This document shows, one piece after another, positions 23,701 through 34,700 of a stretch of 64,000 nucleotides of DNA (positions within the stretch are counted from its first letter, which is position 1; every line of letters begins with the position of its first letter). Below the pieces are notes generated by a model that was not told the origin of the DNA, searched no databases, and was given only the letters and a program-made list of their open reading frames with translations. The position numbers were made by a program, and so were the translations under genes. The DNA comes from Takakia lepidozioides (lineage: Eukaryota; Streptophyta; Takakiopsida; Takakiales; Takakiaceae), in the NCBI GenBank assembly GCA_030704615.1, contig CM060733.1, positions 72,540,001 through 72,604,000 on the forward strand, in the 5' to 3' direction.

Positions 23701-24564
23701 GTTAGTTCCCGGAGTTCCCATCATAGTTTGGTCGAGTTTTCTACCGCACTCACTCTCCGTATGCCCGAGTAGCTTGCAAAAGTTGCATCTCACACCACAC
23801 ATTTCCGTGGAATGCCCGAACCGGTGACATTTGTCACACTTAGCTGGGGTTCTTCCTTCAGGACAATATGCAGCTATGTGACCTTCTTTGTGACAAACAT
23901 TACAAAGGCGAACACGAGGTGGTGTTCTAGATCCCGAGCTTTCTCCTATGACTGGTCCCCTATCAAAGTACTTCTGTAGGGTAGTGTTCAGCTGATCAAG
24001 TCTTCTGTCCACAGGGTTAACAAACACAACTGACTCATCTGTATCATCTCCTTCCAATGGCTCTAGAGGTATTTCCCCTAACTTTCCCAGGCCCCTTTCA
24101 ATCTCAATGGCTGTGTCAAGTGCTTCCTCTACATCAAGGAAGCGCCTGCCCAGCATTACTCTTGCTATTTCTGGTCTCAAACCTGCTGCAAATCTACGCC
24201 TCTGTTCCAAATCAGACGCCCCACTTCTTATAAATAACCGGTTCAACCTATCGAAGTATGTTTGAACCCTTTGTCTACTCTCCTGTTTAATGGTATCCAT
24301 TCTTAGCCTAATTTCTGCCAAGTCAACGATACCAAACTTGGCTGAAATTGCTGCCCTAAAGTCCACCCAGTTGTTTGGTCTAGGGTTTTGTTTACGGTAC
24401 CATTCATCAGCCTTGGCTCTCAGGTTGAGCCTTGCTACCTTGAAAGTTTTGTCCTCATTCAAATCCCTGACATCTGCCTCCATCTGAATCCTCTCCAGCC
24501 AGTCATTTACATCCTCACTATTCCTACCATGATAAGGCGCATCTATGCTGGTTGGACTGGTCAT
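20764..24564 (-). CDS. B gag-pol: gag, three zinc knuckles, protease, RT, RNase H
   Basis: One 1,266-aa frame. Gag domain at about 1-150; three tandem CCHC knuckles at residues 221-234, 243-256 and 260-273 (one or two is commoner); protease with QIDTGAMLSVI; RT with FCGDFRPVNRLTRRDSYPMP, MPFGLKNATATFQR and the catalytic FVDDVNIHS; RNase H with VLDVDWSIKGVGAVL and IRTDHKPLEWL, ending ANVDALSRYP. An acidic linker separates protease and RT. The ATG at 24564 is the first after the PBS. It stops shortly after RNase H, and integrase is in the next frame. Apparently intact, consistent with a young element. Confidence 0.9.
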   Translation of the reverse strand: MTSPTSIDAPYHGRNSEDVNDWLERIQMEADVRDLNEDKTFKVARLNLRAKADEWYRKQNPRPNNWVDFRAAISAKFGIVDLAEIRLRMDTIKQESRQRVQTYFDRLNRLFIRSGASDLEQRRRFAAGLRPEIARVMLGRRFLDVEEALDTAIEIERGLGKLGEIPLEPLEGDDTDESVVFVNPVDRRLDQLNTTLQKYFDRGPVIGESSGSRTPPRVRLCNVCHKEGHIAAYCPEGRTPAKCDKCHRFGHSTEMCGVRCNFCKLLGHTESECGRKLDQTMMGTPGTNFVDVFYDDEDDVLAEMTDLMSRNSINEVRLPRTRIPVQSPIVEPTGSPERNSESSEQPSKTKSEIYPKNNFKNAIEGGTKSRILNHFYKGRISLSPMDLIMTVPGELDKLKGLVKVVERAMVQQRETTHSVEVVKDVPRPLYSAHAEPTISYAYTGKVKALHVMITMGDYQVLGQIDTGAMLSVISASTVRDLGLMGSVITSKDVNYRVASGALETAMGRLEDIKVKVGELTNRLSFMVVNTDTYHMLLGLDFLKKFGAVVDTEAETIRVRYGPGKDFAHFPLHTINYNEPAVTKTAYHRGVESRMRYASSTSAGNVLTLTSDEQYLGLWEKKRKPEEEYEDTEEASSGSDTSKSDKDEEMGGSEESKEVETALRDVEEIIDEVNLGEDLFEDQGMSELLQEETHKSMAAAIIQEAYQKAWNGELGNNNLEIEDDFHDWNQVVTQEEGQRMANSVSQVEKKNWEPSQEEEMESRWRSLKSRLHINPELAPEHRIELEQELKANQECFALSKADLGYCSEVEHTIDTQGFPPCRSRPSRLSEWEEDEVQGQIETLISQGKMRESSSEWSCPVTLPPKKDGSKRFCGDFRPVNRLTRRDSYPMPLIQDVLNQLGKAKWFSALDLQSGFWQIKMDDRDIGKTAVITKKGLYEWLVMPFGLKNATATFQRTMNRVLKEEIKDCAKVFVDDVNIHSKDWGDHVGHIKRVLSKVRKANLRLNPDKCYFANLQLVFLGHVISEEGTWPDPDKIAAIERFPLPKNHTALKSYLGMTGYYRPYVKGYAGVAVPLFTLTKKDVKFIWSAEAQNAFSALQVKLVTAPILARPDFSRPFVLDVDWSIKGVGAVLSQKEYKKERVIAYASKVLSDAQRKYHPMEGECYALVWGVLHFRQYLYGTPFVIRTDHKPLEWLATVSDAYGRRGRWIMMLQDFEFKIVHRAGARHANVDALSRYPVGPAEETEEGILYFSVQSEKRREKEGWSLSS

Positions 24565-25006
24565 CCTTCTATTCTCTAGTCAAAGTTCAAACTGTTTCAA
24601 CACCTAATTCTGACTCTAATTTTCCCGCAACTCCCTTAATGTTGACCTCTATACCACTCCCACTGTCCATTTCGCAACATCTCTACTCTACCTCCCCATG
24701 TCACCTCTCGTGCCATGGTATTTATCTTCACCCACCTTCCTAACTCTCTTATCCAAAGTGCTATGGTTGTTCTTCCACCAGTATGTATTACTCTAAGACA
24801 TAAATCACCATTCGCTATTCTCCAAGCAGGGTTGAAGAAGTACAAACAAGGGTCTGCGTGTGCATTTGGTGTGCGTCTGCTGAAGCAAATCAGCACATCT
24901 CCAATGCTTGGTTCATCAGGAATCAGTGTGTGGTCTCTTCCTGCCATCAAACCATCCAATACCAGTCAAGATCCCTAGCTAGTAGAAATCAAGATTTAAC
25001 AACGTA

Positions 25007-25018
25007 GCTCTGATACCA
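25007..25018 (-). promoter_or_regulatory. Primer binding site of B (initiator Met tRNA)
   Basis: Element strand TGGTATCAGAGC, the common initiator-methionine tRNA site, directly at the inner end of the 5' LTR. Confidence 0.85.
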
Positions 25019-27163
25019 AAAGAAGGGGCGTGAATCCCCTTCTGTATAATTCTAATTGTGCTCCCCTCCATTGATTGCGGAGCAAGAGGAAAGAAGCGTT
25101 CTTTCTAATCTGTCCAACTGTCGTCACTTGGCTGTGGGTTTCCCTCAGCTCCTCCGTGATCAGAGTTCAAGCAATCCTCATCCACGCCGCAGCGGAAGGG
25201 AAGACATGGATGGGGAGTCAATTTGTTGTTCACTCTTGGTTCTACCTTTTACACAACATCCCCTATCTGCTGGTGCGATGTATTCAGTGATGCAAATCAG
25301 CCCAATGGCAGCGGTAAACACGATCCTTTATGTGAAGCCCACTTGAGCAGTGACAGGTCGGAAATCCCCTTTTTGTAGTGGTGACACAGATTTAGGAGGA
25401 GGCAGCTCAGATCTTCATGGTCTGCAGGGGCACTGGTTTCTTTCAGGTTTCAGGTTTTCTTCATCTCATCTCCCCAAATTGGCCAACCCCCCCCCAACAG
25501 CCCTTTTGAATTTGCAGCTCTCTCCTTACCCAAATCCCATTTTTCACTCTCTTTCTTTCTTTTCCCTTTTTGTCTGTTTCACTATCTCTGTCTATGTCCC
25601 CAGGTTCCCCACTATTTCACAGCAGCAGATCTGTCATGTAATGTGAATGCACACGCTGCTAGGCATCCAGTGCGGCCAGCCTTGAAGTCATCCTCGGTCT
25701 CTCAAGACACAACCATCCCATCCCTCAGTCTCTCTCTCTTCCTTTTTCCAATGACCCATCGCTCAAACAGCTCTCATCTCTTTTGTCAGACTTCAACCCA
25801 AATACCCCAACATCCCTCTTTTCCCTTCAACTGTGGAACGCAGTTGTTCAGATCCTGATCCCATAGTGAAATCACCTTATCCTTTCCATGTTTTTTGCAA
25901 CTCCAGCTAACCATCATTGATCTCTCCAAACAAACAAGCCAGATCTACATTGGTTCCAGGTTATCACTACACACGGCAGCATGGTGTCCAGGTTTATGAC
26001 ACTGAATCAGAATGCAAGAATGAAGACAACAGTGACCATTCTGAATTCAGTGACGAACAGGCTCTCTCTTTCTCTCTCTCTTCACTTATTTCTCTCACTG
26101 TCATCACAACATCAGGTGCATCCATCCTTTCCACGTTCTGGTCTGAAGTCCAGAGTCTCCATTCCCATTTCAAAAACTTTTTCTTGTCACATGTCTCTAC
26201 CTTTTCTCTTCTGCCAAGATGGCAGTCCTAAATCTACCAAAGCAATTTCTAAGTCCACCCAAAAAGAAGCCTCTGTTCATCGACTTATCTGTTTTTATCC
26301 ACTAGTGAAGCGGCGGGTCTGCCTGTCAAGGTGGCACCTTGCCATCGCCCGTCAGCAGCCACTTCAACCCTTTCTCTTTGTCTTGATTCCAGACCTTATG
26401 ACGCCATGATGGCTCCCCTTCTTCACTTGGACCATCCTGTGGCCTGACAACCAGATTACGCTATGCAATTCTTCCTCTCGAATTGGCCTGGTCCTATAAC
26501 AAGGAGACACAAAGCAGCTAGAAGCTTAATGACAGAGAACCTGAGATACCATACAGCCAGAACTCCACATGCTTTACCTCCCCCCCATTGATTGTGCCCA
26601 GACTCTCTTCCCTGTGCTTTCAGCAGCTGGCCTTTTCCTTGCTTGCTCATCTGCCCATAACTATCATCTTCAAGGCACTGGCGGCAGTGGTGGTGCGCCG
26701 CTTTCCTTACATGCTTCTATCTCTTGGAATTGATCATCACTACGAGAGAGGCGGCACCGCTTCTTTCTACACAGAATACCAAGCAGAGGCGTCTTAATGC
26801 CGCTTCCTAAGCCAAGCAAGATCCCACCGCGCAGGTACAACCTCCTAACACAGGCTGCCCTGCTGACACCACTGCTTGCAACAGCCGCTACGAGCCATCC
26901 GTCGTCTTCCTCTTCGTTTTTCTCAACCCGCGATCTTTTAGGTCAAGAACCAGTGATGAAAACGTTCATCGCATGGATGAAAATGTGTACCGTCATGACT
27001 TAGCCATTTTCTCCTGGCAAAGCATAAGTTCAGTGCGCTCATGAAATTACCTACATGAAGGGATACATCCTTTCTGCAGTTGGGATGACGGGCACTCCGT
27101 CATAGTGATGTAGGTCGTAATGGTAAACATATGTGATGTTCTCTCCCCTGCATTCACACTACA
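25019..27163 (-). repeat. 5' LTR of B (about 2145 bp)
   Basis: Matches the 3' LTR closely but its inner end lacks the terminal TTCACACTACA present on the 3' copy and passes straight into the PBS. The outer end is TTCACACTACA at 27163. Confidence 0.85.
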
Positions 27164-27547
27164 GCTTGTTATATGCAAAACTGTAGTGATATTGTAGAGC
27201 AGATTAGAGACACAATGGCTTCGGCCTGATACCTGATAAATCATAATCTGATACTTATACGATACAACCACACTGTGTAGAGAGATCTGAGTGAAGCTGT
27301 GGAATGAATGGATGGGTTGATGGAATCCGATAAATTGATGAAGCAAATTGATACTTAATTATCAATGGTAAGGTAGCTAACATGAATGCCAAAAGGGAAA
27401 CAAAGAGGAAACACCCCCATGATACACTAGCTGTAGGTCATGACTGTTTGTTCTGCGCGGGCTGAGTACTTAGAGATTTCCAACTCTTCTATCTTGGAGT
27501 TTCCGCCTCGGATAGCGAAGGGATGGGTGAGTAAAAGCCGCGCGACA
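27164..27547 (+). repeat. 3' LTR of A2, second part
   Basis: Resumes with the duplicated GCTT and ends GCCGCGCGACA at 27547. It matches the corresponding half of the other A LTRs. The next base belongs to A3 integrase, in the opposite orientation. Confidence 0.85.
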
Positions 27548-29391
27548 AAGGCCATCCTTCCAGATCTCTGCAAAGGTCCTAGCCTCTGACATTCATCACA
27601 ACTCTGACAATACTCGTGTACATCTTTGAACAAAGTAGGCCACCAGTAACCTGCGAGTAGTATCTTCCTACTGGTAGTCTCTTCTCCAAAATGACCTCCA
27701 GCCACTCCTTTATGAACTTCCTCCAAGACTTTATTTACTTCATGGTGGTACAAGCATCGTTTTAGTACTCCATCAGGTCCTAGCTTATACATTCTGCTTC
27801 CTACCATAGTATAAGGTAAAGCTTTGATAGTGATTCTCTTCCTCTGCTCCTTACCATAACTAGGTGGGCATTGACCATGAGTAAGGTAGTATCTGATTGG
27901 CCACTGCCAATCTAACCATTCATCTGCACTTCCTTGCACCTCCATTATAAATAAACTCGCATCAGGTAACTGATCGTCCACTCCTGTGGCGGCCTCTCCT
28001 GTTGTTAGTCGTGACAAATGATCTGCTACAAGATGCAAATGGCCAGGCTTGTAAATAACCTCGAACTCAAACTCATGCAAGATTATTAACCACCTCGCTA
28101 TCCTTCCACTTATCAAAGGTTTGTTCACCAGATATATCAGAGCCTGGTGATCCACATAAAACATAAACTTTCTTCCCAATAGGTAATGCCTAAATTTCTT
28201 GACTGCATAAATCATTGCCAGTGCTTCTGTTTCAGTTGTGCTATAGTTCCTTTCAGCACTGTTCATCAACCTGCTAGCATAGTACACATGTGAATCTATA
28301 TTTCCTGTAACATTTTGGGCTAACACCGCTCCCAACGCTTCTCCTGATGCATCGCACTGAACATGAAATACTACATGCCAGTGAGGGTTAATCAGCACAG
28401 GTGTAGTTGTTACTGACAGTGTAAGTTCCTCAAACGCCTGTTGACATTCAGCTGTCCAGGCAAACACTGCATCTTTCTTCATAAGCTTGCTCAATGGTGC
28501 TGCTATTTGTGCATACATTTTGACAAATCTTCTGTAATAACTGGTTTGCCCAAGGAATCTCCTTAAACTCTTAACATTCACTGGTGGTGGAGAGGCTTTA
28601 ATAGACTCTGTCTTCCTGGGATCCACAAGAAGTCCCTTCTTACACACAATGTGTCCCAGAAGCACTCCTGAGTTCACACAGAAAGTACACTTCTCTGGAT
28701 TCAAGCCCAGACCTCTCATCCTGCATCTGGCCAGACATAACTCCAATTTATGCAAGTGCTCATTCTTAGAGCTGTACACACTGAAATCATCCAAGAACAC
28801 CTGCATGAAATCATCCAGATACTCATGAAAAGATTCACTTATTACTCTCTGAAAGGTTGCTGGTGCATTACAAAGTCCAAAGGGCATGACTTTGTATGCA
28901 TAAGTACCCCAGTCTGTAATGAAAGCTGTCTTTCCTTCTTCTTCTGCCACTTGCACTTGATTATAACCACTGAAACCATCCATGAATGAGTACATCTCAT
29001 GGCCTGCCACAGTGTCCAATACTGCTTCTGTGAATGGCAAAGGGAAAGGATCTTTCTTTGTACAAGCATTCAGCTTCTTGTAGTTCACACATACTCTTAG
29101 TTTACCATTCTTCTTGGGAACTATAACAATGGGTGACAACCAAGTTGTATACTCTATTGGGTATATAAACTTAGCCTCAGCCAACTTCTTAATCTCTTCT
29201 CCAACCTTCTGTGCGTAGTTGGGATTCATTCTATACCTCGCCTGCTTGATCGGTACTGACCCTGGTTCCTGTTCAATCTTATGCTGACAGACTTCAGGTG
29301 GTATCCCTTTTAGATCCTCATAGCTCCAAGCAAATACATCTCTGTATTTGATGAACAAGCTTTTAGCTTCTTCAAAGAATTCCGGTTCCAA
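27548..29391 (-). pseudogene. A3 RT, RNase H and truncated integrase
   Basis: Over 600 residues, the best-preserved A-family pol here: RT (VPKKNGKLRVCVNY; MPFGLCNAPATFQR; FLDDFSVYS), RNase H (CDASGEALGAVLAQ; FYVDHQALIYL), then the integrase zinc domain (HHEVNKV...GHFG...YCQSCDECQR). At 27548 the frame passes into the antisense LTR of A2, so the integrase catalytic core is lost. Upstream, a TGA at about 29395 (GGA in A1) separates it from the protease frame. Confidence 0.85.
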
Positions 29392-29397
29392 ATCAGC

Positions 29398-30678
29398 TCA
29401 TACTTTCACCATCCTCGGTTCCTCTTTAGTTCCCACATTCACTTCCCTCACCTGCTCATCAGCTGTGATTGTCCAACCAGTCACCACTTCATCCTGTAAG
29501 CTCACAGTGGCTGGTTCCTCTAGGATTTCCATTTCTCCTTCTCTTTCTTCATAGAAATGTGATGTGTAACTGCTGGTTTCCTCTTCAGTTGGTGTTGCTG
29601 TCACTACACCACAGCAGATACCTTTTAAACAACTTAGGCTTTCCAGCCGCATCTCTGCAACCTGCTCCCACTCTGGGTGTGCAGCAAATAGGGTAGGTTC
29701 TTGCTCCTCATCCAGTCCTCCTTTCCAGTCATACTCTCTGACTCCTCGAGGTCTTCTCGTTGCAGGTAATCTAATAGATTTCTTTGTGGTAATTTGTATC
29801 TCGTGTATCCCATTATGCACGGTTAGTAACTGAGAATTCCAGTCATGGAATACCCTGGCCTGTTTCAGCCACGGACGTCCCAATAATAAGGAGTAAGCCT
29901 CCATGACTTCATCCATCTTCAACACAGTTACTGTTATCATAAAGATCATCTTCTGTATCTGTATCTTAACTCCTCTTATTAATCCCAATGGCTGTACACT
30001 TCTTTGATCTGCCATTGTTACTGTAAATGGGGCTGGTTTCATGTTACTTAGACCAAGCTTCTTTCTTAATTGGTCTGTCATGATATTTACTCCAGAACCT
30101 CCATCTATCAGTACATCAGTTAGTTCTGTGCTTCCAATTCTCAATTGGATTACTGGCATAGAATCATCAAAGTCCATGACTGTTTCTCGCCCTTCCGGCT
30201 TCACATTATAACTGGTCACCTTGCTGTTCAGGTCTGTGTTTCCTGTCTCCTGGGCAATTCGATTGATTGCTTGATACAGTCTGTGCCTACAATAAGGTGC
30301 CACAGCCAATAGCTGTCCAATGGTAATCTCTGCTTTGGTCTGGCATATTACTTCAGCCAAAGTCTCTTCATTACTTTGCATGCCTGCATCTTCTTTCTTC
30401 CTTTCATCCTCACTCCCTTCTTCTTCTTCATCAGAATCAGAGGAATCTGCCATAGGAATATCAGTACTCTTTTGCATTTCCCTTATGGTATCTGCCACTT
30501 CCTTGTGCAGTTCCTTCTCATCTTTCCAAGTCCCTTCATCTTCAGGCATATCACTGCCATCTTCATTATCATCATCTTCCTCAGCTAGTGGAGGTATTAG
30601 TTTGGCTTTGCTTCTGGTTACTATCATTGTACTTACTTCTGGTACAACACATGGCCTAACCATGTGAGCTGCCACCAC
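29398..30678 (-). CDS. A3 protease-containing frame
   Basis: 426 aa: acidic linker, the retropepsin-like site VLIDGGSGVNIM at about residue 210 of the frame, a second conserved GRPWLKQARVFHDW block, and the linker to RT. Intact over its length but ended by the TGA at 29398 before RT. A one-base deletion near 30688 separates it from gag. Confidence 0.75.
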   Translation of the reverse strand: MVAAHMVRPCVVPEVSTMIVTRSKAKLIPPLAEEDDDNEDGSDMPEDEGTWKDEKELHKEVADTIREMQKSTDIPMADSSDSDEEEEGSEDERKKEDAGMQSNEETLAEVICQTKAEITIGQLLAVAPYCRHRLYQAINRIAQETGNTDLNSKVTSYNVKPEGRETVMDFDDSMPVIQLRIGSTELTDVLIDGGSGVNIMTDQLRKKLGLSNMKPAPFTVTMADQRSVQPLGLIRGVKIQIQKMIFMITVTVLKMDEVMEAYSLLLGRPWLKQARVFHDWNSQLLTVHNGIHEIQITTKKSIRLPATRRPRGVREYDWKGGLDEEQEPTLFAAHPEWEQVAEMRLESLSCLKGICCGVVTATPTEEETSSYTSHFYEEREGEMEILEEPATVSLQDEVVTGWTITADEQVREVNVGTKEEPRMVKV

Positions 30679-30689
30679 TGGGCCTCATT

Positions 30690-31103
30690 CACAGGAGCTC
30701 TCATCTCATTCTGGTGTCTTATCCAGAATGAACAGGCTGCCCTGCGATGTCCTGGCTGATTACAATAGTAACATAGTTCTTCACCATTGGGTCCTCGCCC
30801 TTGGTCTGTTCTTGGATTATTTCTGTAATCCTGATTCCCGGGCTGGTAATTCCCCCTTGGATTACCCTGATAGTTGCCTCTGGAATTTCCTTGGTAATTT
30901 CCTCTTGAATTACCTCTCCCTTCCATGCCATTGTTATAACCACCAGACCTACCATAGTGGTCCTGATCACTGTTTCTTCTTGGCTGGGGCTGCACCTGAT
31001 GCACCCCTACTTGCCTAGGTTCTCTTGCAGCTGTCCTTCTGTTGTAGTAACAATTCTCAGTAGAATGGTTATCCATTTTACAGATAGTACAGTATTTCTC
31101 CTT
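30690..31103 (-). pseudogene. A3 gag C-terminus (zinc knuckles), cut by MULE1
   Basis: Encodes CTICKMDNHSTENC, a basic linker with repeated RGNYQGN units and the knuckle CYYCNQPGHRRAAC. The frame runs out into MULE1 at 31104; the other half of the gene resumes at 44803. Confidence 0.75.
31095..31103. repeat. Target-site duplication of MULE1, left copy
   Basis: TTTCTCCTT, repeated at 44794-44802. The unoccupied site in A1 (about 8856) has the 9 bp once. Nine bases is the classic Mutator-like duplication length. Confidence 0.9.
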
Positions 31104-31265
31104 GAGGTTTACTATTTCATGAGCGCATGAGCCCATGAGCCTATGAGCCTATGAGCTCATGAGCGGACATCCGCGGAATTGGAATTTTCCTGCCTTTATT
31201 GACGGTGTTATGTCCTCTTACCTCGGTAATAGGGTCTGTTTCTCCTGGTCCAGGATGCGGAATGA
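31104..31265. repeat. MULE1 left terminal repeat with CATGAGC iterons
   Basis: Begins gaggtttactatt, then five tandem CATGAGC-type units (31118-31165), then a segment shared with the end of MULE2 (52330-52440, complement) at high identity. The iterons contain the palindrome GCTCATGAGC and resemble transposase-binding subterminal repeats. Confidence 0.75.
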
Positions 31266-31545
31266 GGAATTTCGGCGCCGTTATTCCCAAGAGCAGTGTG
31301 CTAAAATGGTGTTTTGAAGACATCCACCGGGGTATTTCGGCACCGAAATTACCTCTTAAAATGTGATATAGTGCGGTATTTAATGGCGCAGAACGGGCAA
31401 TTTCGGCGCCGAAATACCCAAGTGGAATGTGGTGAAGTGCCTTGTGTTGAAGGCTTCCATCGCAATATTTTGGTGCAGTAATTCATCCGTGGAATTTTTG
31501 AGGCCCATATAACGAAGGCGCAAACTGGGCTATTTCGGCGCCAAA
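31266..31545. repeat. Left palindrome array of MULE1
   Basis: Copies of the palindrome with GGCGCC-type cores at 31274, 31339, 31405 and 31537, i.e. steps of 65, 66 and 132 bp. It matches 50820-51100 of MULE2. The 250 bp that follow (31546-31793) hold the 3' untranslated part of the next gene, with AATAAA on the minus strand at 31659-31664. Confidence 0.75.
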
Positions 31546-31793
31546 TTTCCCAATAGGAATGTTAGAAACGGCAGGGTTTTCATGGCTTCAAGTTCCGGGT
31601 CGATGGTGTGCATAAATTACTTGTAGGGTTCTTCACTGAAGTTTGCGTCTCTTCTGCTTTTATTATAGATTTTGGTTGGCGGAAGAAATGTAGGGAATGG
31701 ACAAGCAGTCTGAACACAATGATTTTTCAAATCGTCAATATATTCATTAAGTGTTTCAGAACTGTACAACAAAAGGATCCAAATGAGACTTTG

Positions 31794-34700
31794 CTATGGT
31801 GAGGATCCGCTATCACTGTCCGATGCATCCCCGCCCTCATGCAAGGATGGCTGCCTTCCACCTGCCTCCGAACCTGCACTGCCGCTACCGCTGTTACTCT
31901 GAGAAGCCCTCCCCTCAAAAATACCATCCTCACCAGCCGGAACTGTCCACCTGGGTGCGGAAGTCTCCTCGACATTCCCCTCGCTCTCGGACGCGGATTC
32001 TATTACGAACTTCCCTACTCTGCCTTTCACAATTCTATGTTTGGCCTCACGCCTCATTATAATTCTCTGCTCATTCCCGTATGTCAATTGCTCTAACCGA
32101 GTAGGCCTATCCTCCCTCCTGATGGCTTCTTTGGCAGCCGTGTCTGCATACGCTGGTAGAAAAAAGGGCTTCTGGGGACTCGCGAGAAACGATTTTCTGG
32201 CAAAGAATGGCCGATGCGATTCTGTCTCCTCCTCTGCAACAGGGTCCGATTTGAGCAAGTCTCCCAGCTTCTCCTCGTCGGACGACTCTGCAAGGCTGAG
32301 TGTACGCACAAACATAGAATGAAGTACATTAGAGAATTCAAACAGGGAATCATCGGCAGGTTGCATGGTCCCTACAACCGAAACCAATACACTTACTATG
32401 GTGCAACTCACTCGAAGACAGGCATTGGGGGAAGCGGCTTCGGGCGCCCCTGCATCGAACGAATTTCCCGGACTTCCTCCTCTTCATCTTCCTCCTCTCC
32501 TTCCACGTCCTCTTCTGCGTTTTTGGGATCCTCAGTCGGAGGCAGACGCTGAAGGCCCGCCAAATTGTAATCGTACAAGGCCGTATCCCCCTCAAATGAG
32601 AACACAAATCGGTTCGACATCCTTCCCGCCCACATACAGGCACCTGCGAATTCATACGACAACCACAGCCAAACTCAAGAATGAGTCGCTTCCTCGCACA
32701 AGCAAACATACAGAAACGGAAATGGTGTCAATTTCAGTGCCGCATTCAATTAACGTTCTCACCTGTATTTGCAGTGACGTCAAGGACCCTGCCTTCAACA
32801 TCCGTACACGTTTCCATGAGCGTCTGGATGAATGCAGGACTCCTGGTCCTGCCATACCTCCATGGCTTGCCCGACAAATCACAAAGAATGTCCTTCTCTC
32901 CCACATGGTTGAACAGGACGTTATACTCCAGTGGATCAACTGTGGAATCAACAAGTCTTCCTGCTTCACGTAATTTGAATTTCGAATGTTCCTTCACGAA
33001 GCAAAATGCCTGAAAGATAAGAGTCTGCAGAGAAGGAAATGAAAACGTCAGAGGTGGCCTACATGTACAGGGGCAATTTTGGCCAAGAAATTGACATAGC
33101 AGAGGAGAACCACAGCATACCTTCTGGCCATCGTTGAGAAGACCCTGCGTGTTGATGCAAGTCCAGATCTTTTTCAGGATGGGTGCTGCACTTCTCCCCG
33201 TCCATACTTTGATATCATTCTCAGTGACTTCTCCATCGGCTGCTAGCACAACAACACAGCCAACGTCGTCCAACATGTTGGCTGCGAACCCGAATGTGTG
33301 GCTCCAGTATCGTTCGTCGTACTTGTTCCACCAGGGAACTGAGCCCAGCCCCAGTATCTCCTGCCCATCCGGGATATCCACAAGGATCATGTCGATGGAG
33401 GCTTTCACCGCCCTGCCCCCGACTGTGCTCTTTTTGCCGTGGCTCATCGCCACAAAATACTCCATCATCTTTGTGTAGCCAGGAGTGTCCTCCATATCAT
33501 TGCCAGTGGCCTTCCTCTTCCCCTTCCCCTGGTGGGCCTCGATCGCCTTCCTCAAACTCGTTATCTCCAGCCTTCTGGTCAGAGCAGTTAGGAAATTTTC
33601 ATTAACACACTCCACAATTGTGGGTGTTTTGAGGACTTCCCTGCCCGCAATCTGCACCGCACGGTAGGGTCTGCCAGGTGCATCCTCGTATAGTGATCTC
33701 TTTGCAGCCGACCCCCCGGAGCGCTGGCCCTTGTGAATTTTCGGACGAGGTGTGGCCCCCTGGGTGTTTTCCTGCTGGAAATCGTCGTCCGAATCCTCCT
33801 CATCTGGCTGACTGTTTTGCTGCTTCTTCTTCTTGGGTGTGGGGGTCTTCGTCTCTTGCCCCTGTTTGCGCGTTCTTTTCTTCCTGTCCTTGGGCTGCTC
33901 AGCTGCCTGCTTCTCCATCTGCTCCTTCGCCAACGCTGCCGCCTTGGCTGACTTTCTCAGTGCTTTCTGCTTGGCTGCCTCCTCTGCTTTCAGTCTTTCC
34001 GCGTCCTCTGGTTGGGGATCCGATTGCGCCTTCATAGCCCTGGCATTCGCTTCCTTCTTCAAGTTAACCTCCGAGAGGTCAACGGTCCCACTTGGGAGAT
34101 CCACATACCAGGGGCAGTTTACCAAATGCTCGGCATGCCACTCCTTCGCCATTACTTCTGTGTACATCGTTCCACGACCTCCAGGTGTCCTCCACGCCAG
34201 GAAGAATGGTGGAACCCTTTGAATGGCTCCGGACGGAATGAGTGCAAAGTTTATGTACCTGCAATCACGAGGCAGTTCAACAAAAATCATTCTACCGATG
34301 CATCATGCAAGTGGAAGTTGTCAATGCACAAGGTATTTCGGCACCGAAATACGGAGTGGACCGTGCCCCAATTACCCAGAACTCACATCTTGCAGAGGTA
34401 TATTTCGGCGCCGCAATATCCATCGCTGCTTAACCAAATCATCTAAACTGCAAATAGGGGGATGCATTGTCAGCAGATTACCTGAACAGGACACGCATTG
34501 CCGCTTTGTCGGCACCCTCCTGCTCTTCGATGTATACGCTGCGTCTTGCCTTTGCAATTTCTCTGAAAAAGAGGTTTGCGAAGCGCCCTCGCCACGACTG
34601 CACGTAGTTCTCCATTGTCTCAGGCTTCGTCCAGTCGATCTGTAACTTGAAAGTGGTGGTGTTGCAGTCCAATTGCTCCTGGGCGTGGGTCAGTACCTGC

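Larger units (their letters stand above)
16257..27163 (-). mobile_element. Ty3/gypsy LTR retroelement B, nearly full length
   Basis: It reads on the minus strand: 5' LTR 25019-27163, PBS for initiator Met tRNA, gag-pol 20764-24564, a second pol frame 18453-20763 with integrase, polypurine tract and 3' LTR 16257-18432. It is flanked by a 4-bp duplication GCTT (16253-16256 and 27164-27167) that occurs once in intact A LTRs, so the insertion is exact. The two LTRs differ by only a few substitutions and small indels over 2.1 kb, so it is young. Confidence 0.9.

Noticed and set aside
27427-27547. C-terminal end of A3 integrase
   Set aside because: The frame stays open by chance through the antisense LTR of A2; the conserved integrase sequence stops at 27548.
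31794-32411. A separate gene for the acidic C-terminal frame
   Set aside because: It can start at its own ATG, but the GT-AG junction 32411/32296 joins it in phase to the methyltransferase exon, making the last exon the simpler reading; transcript data could overturn this.
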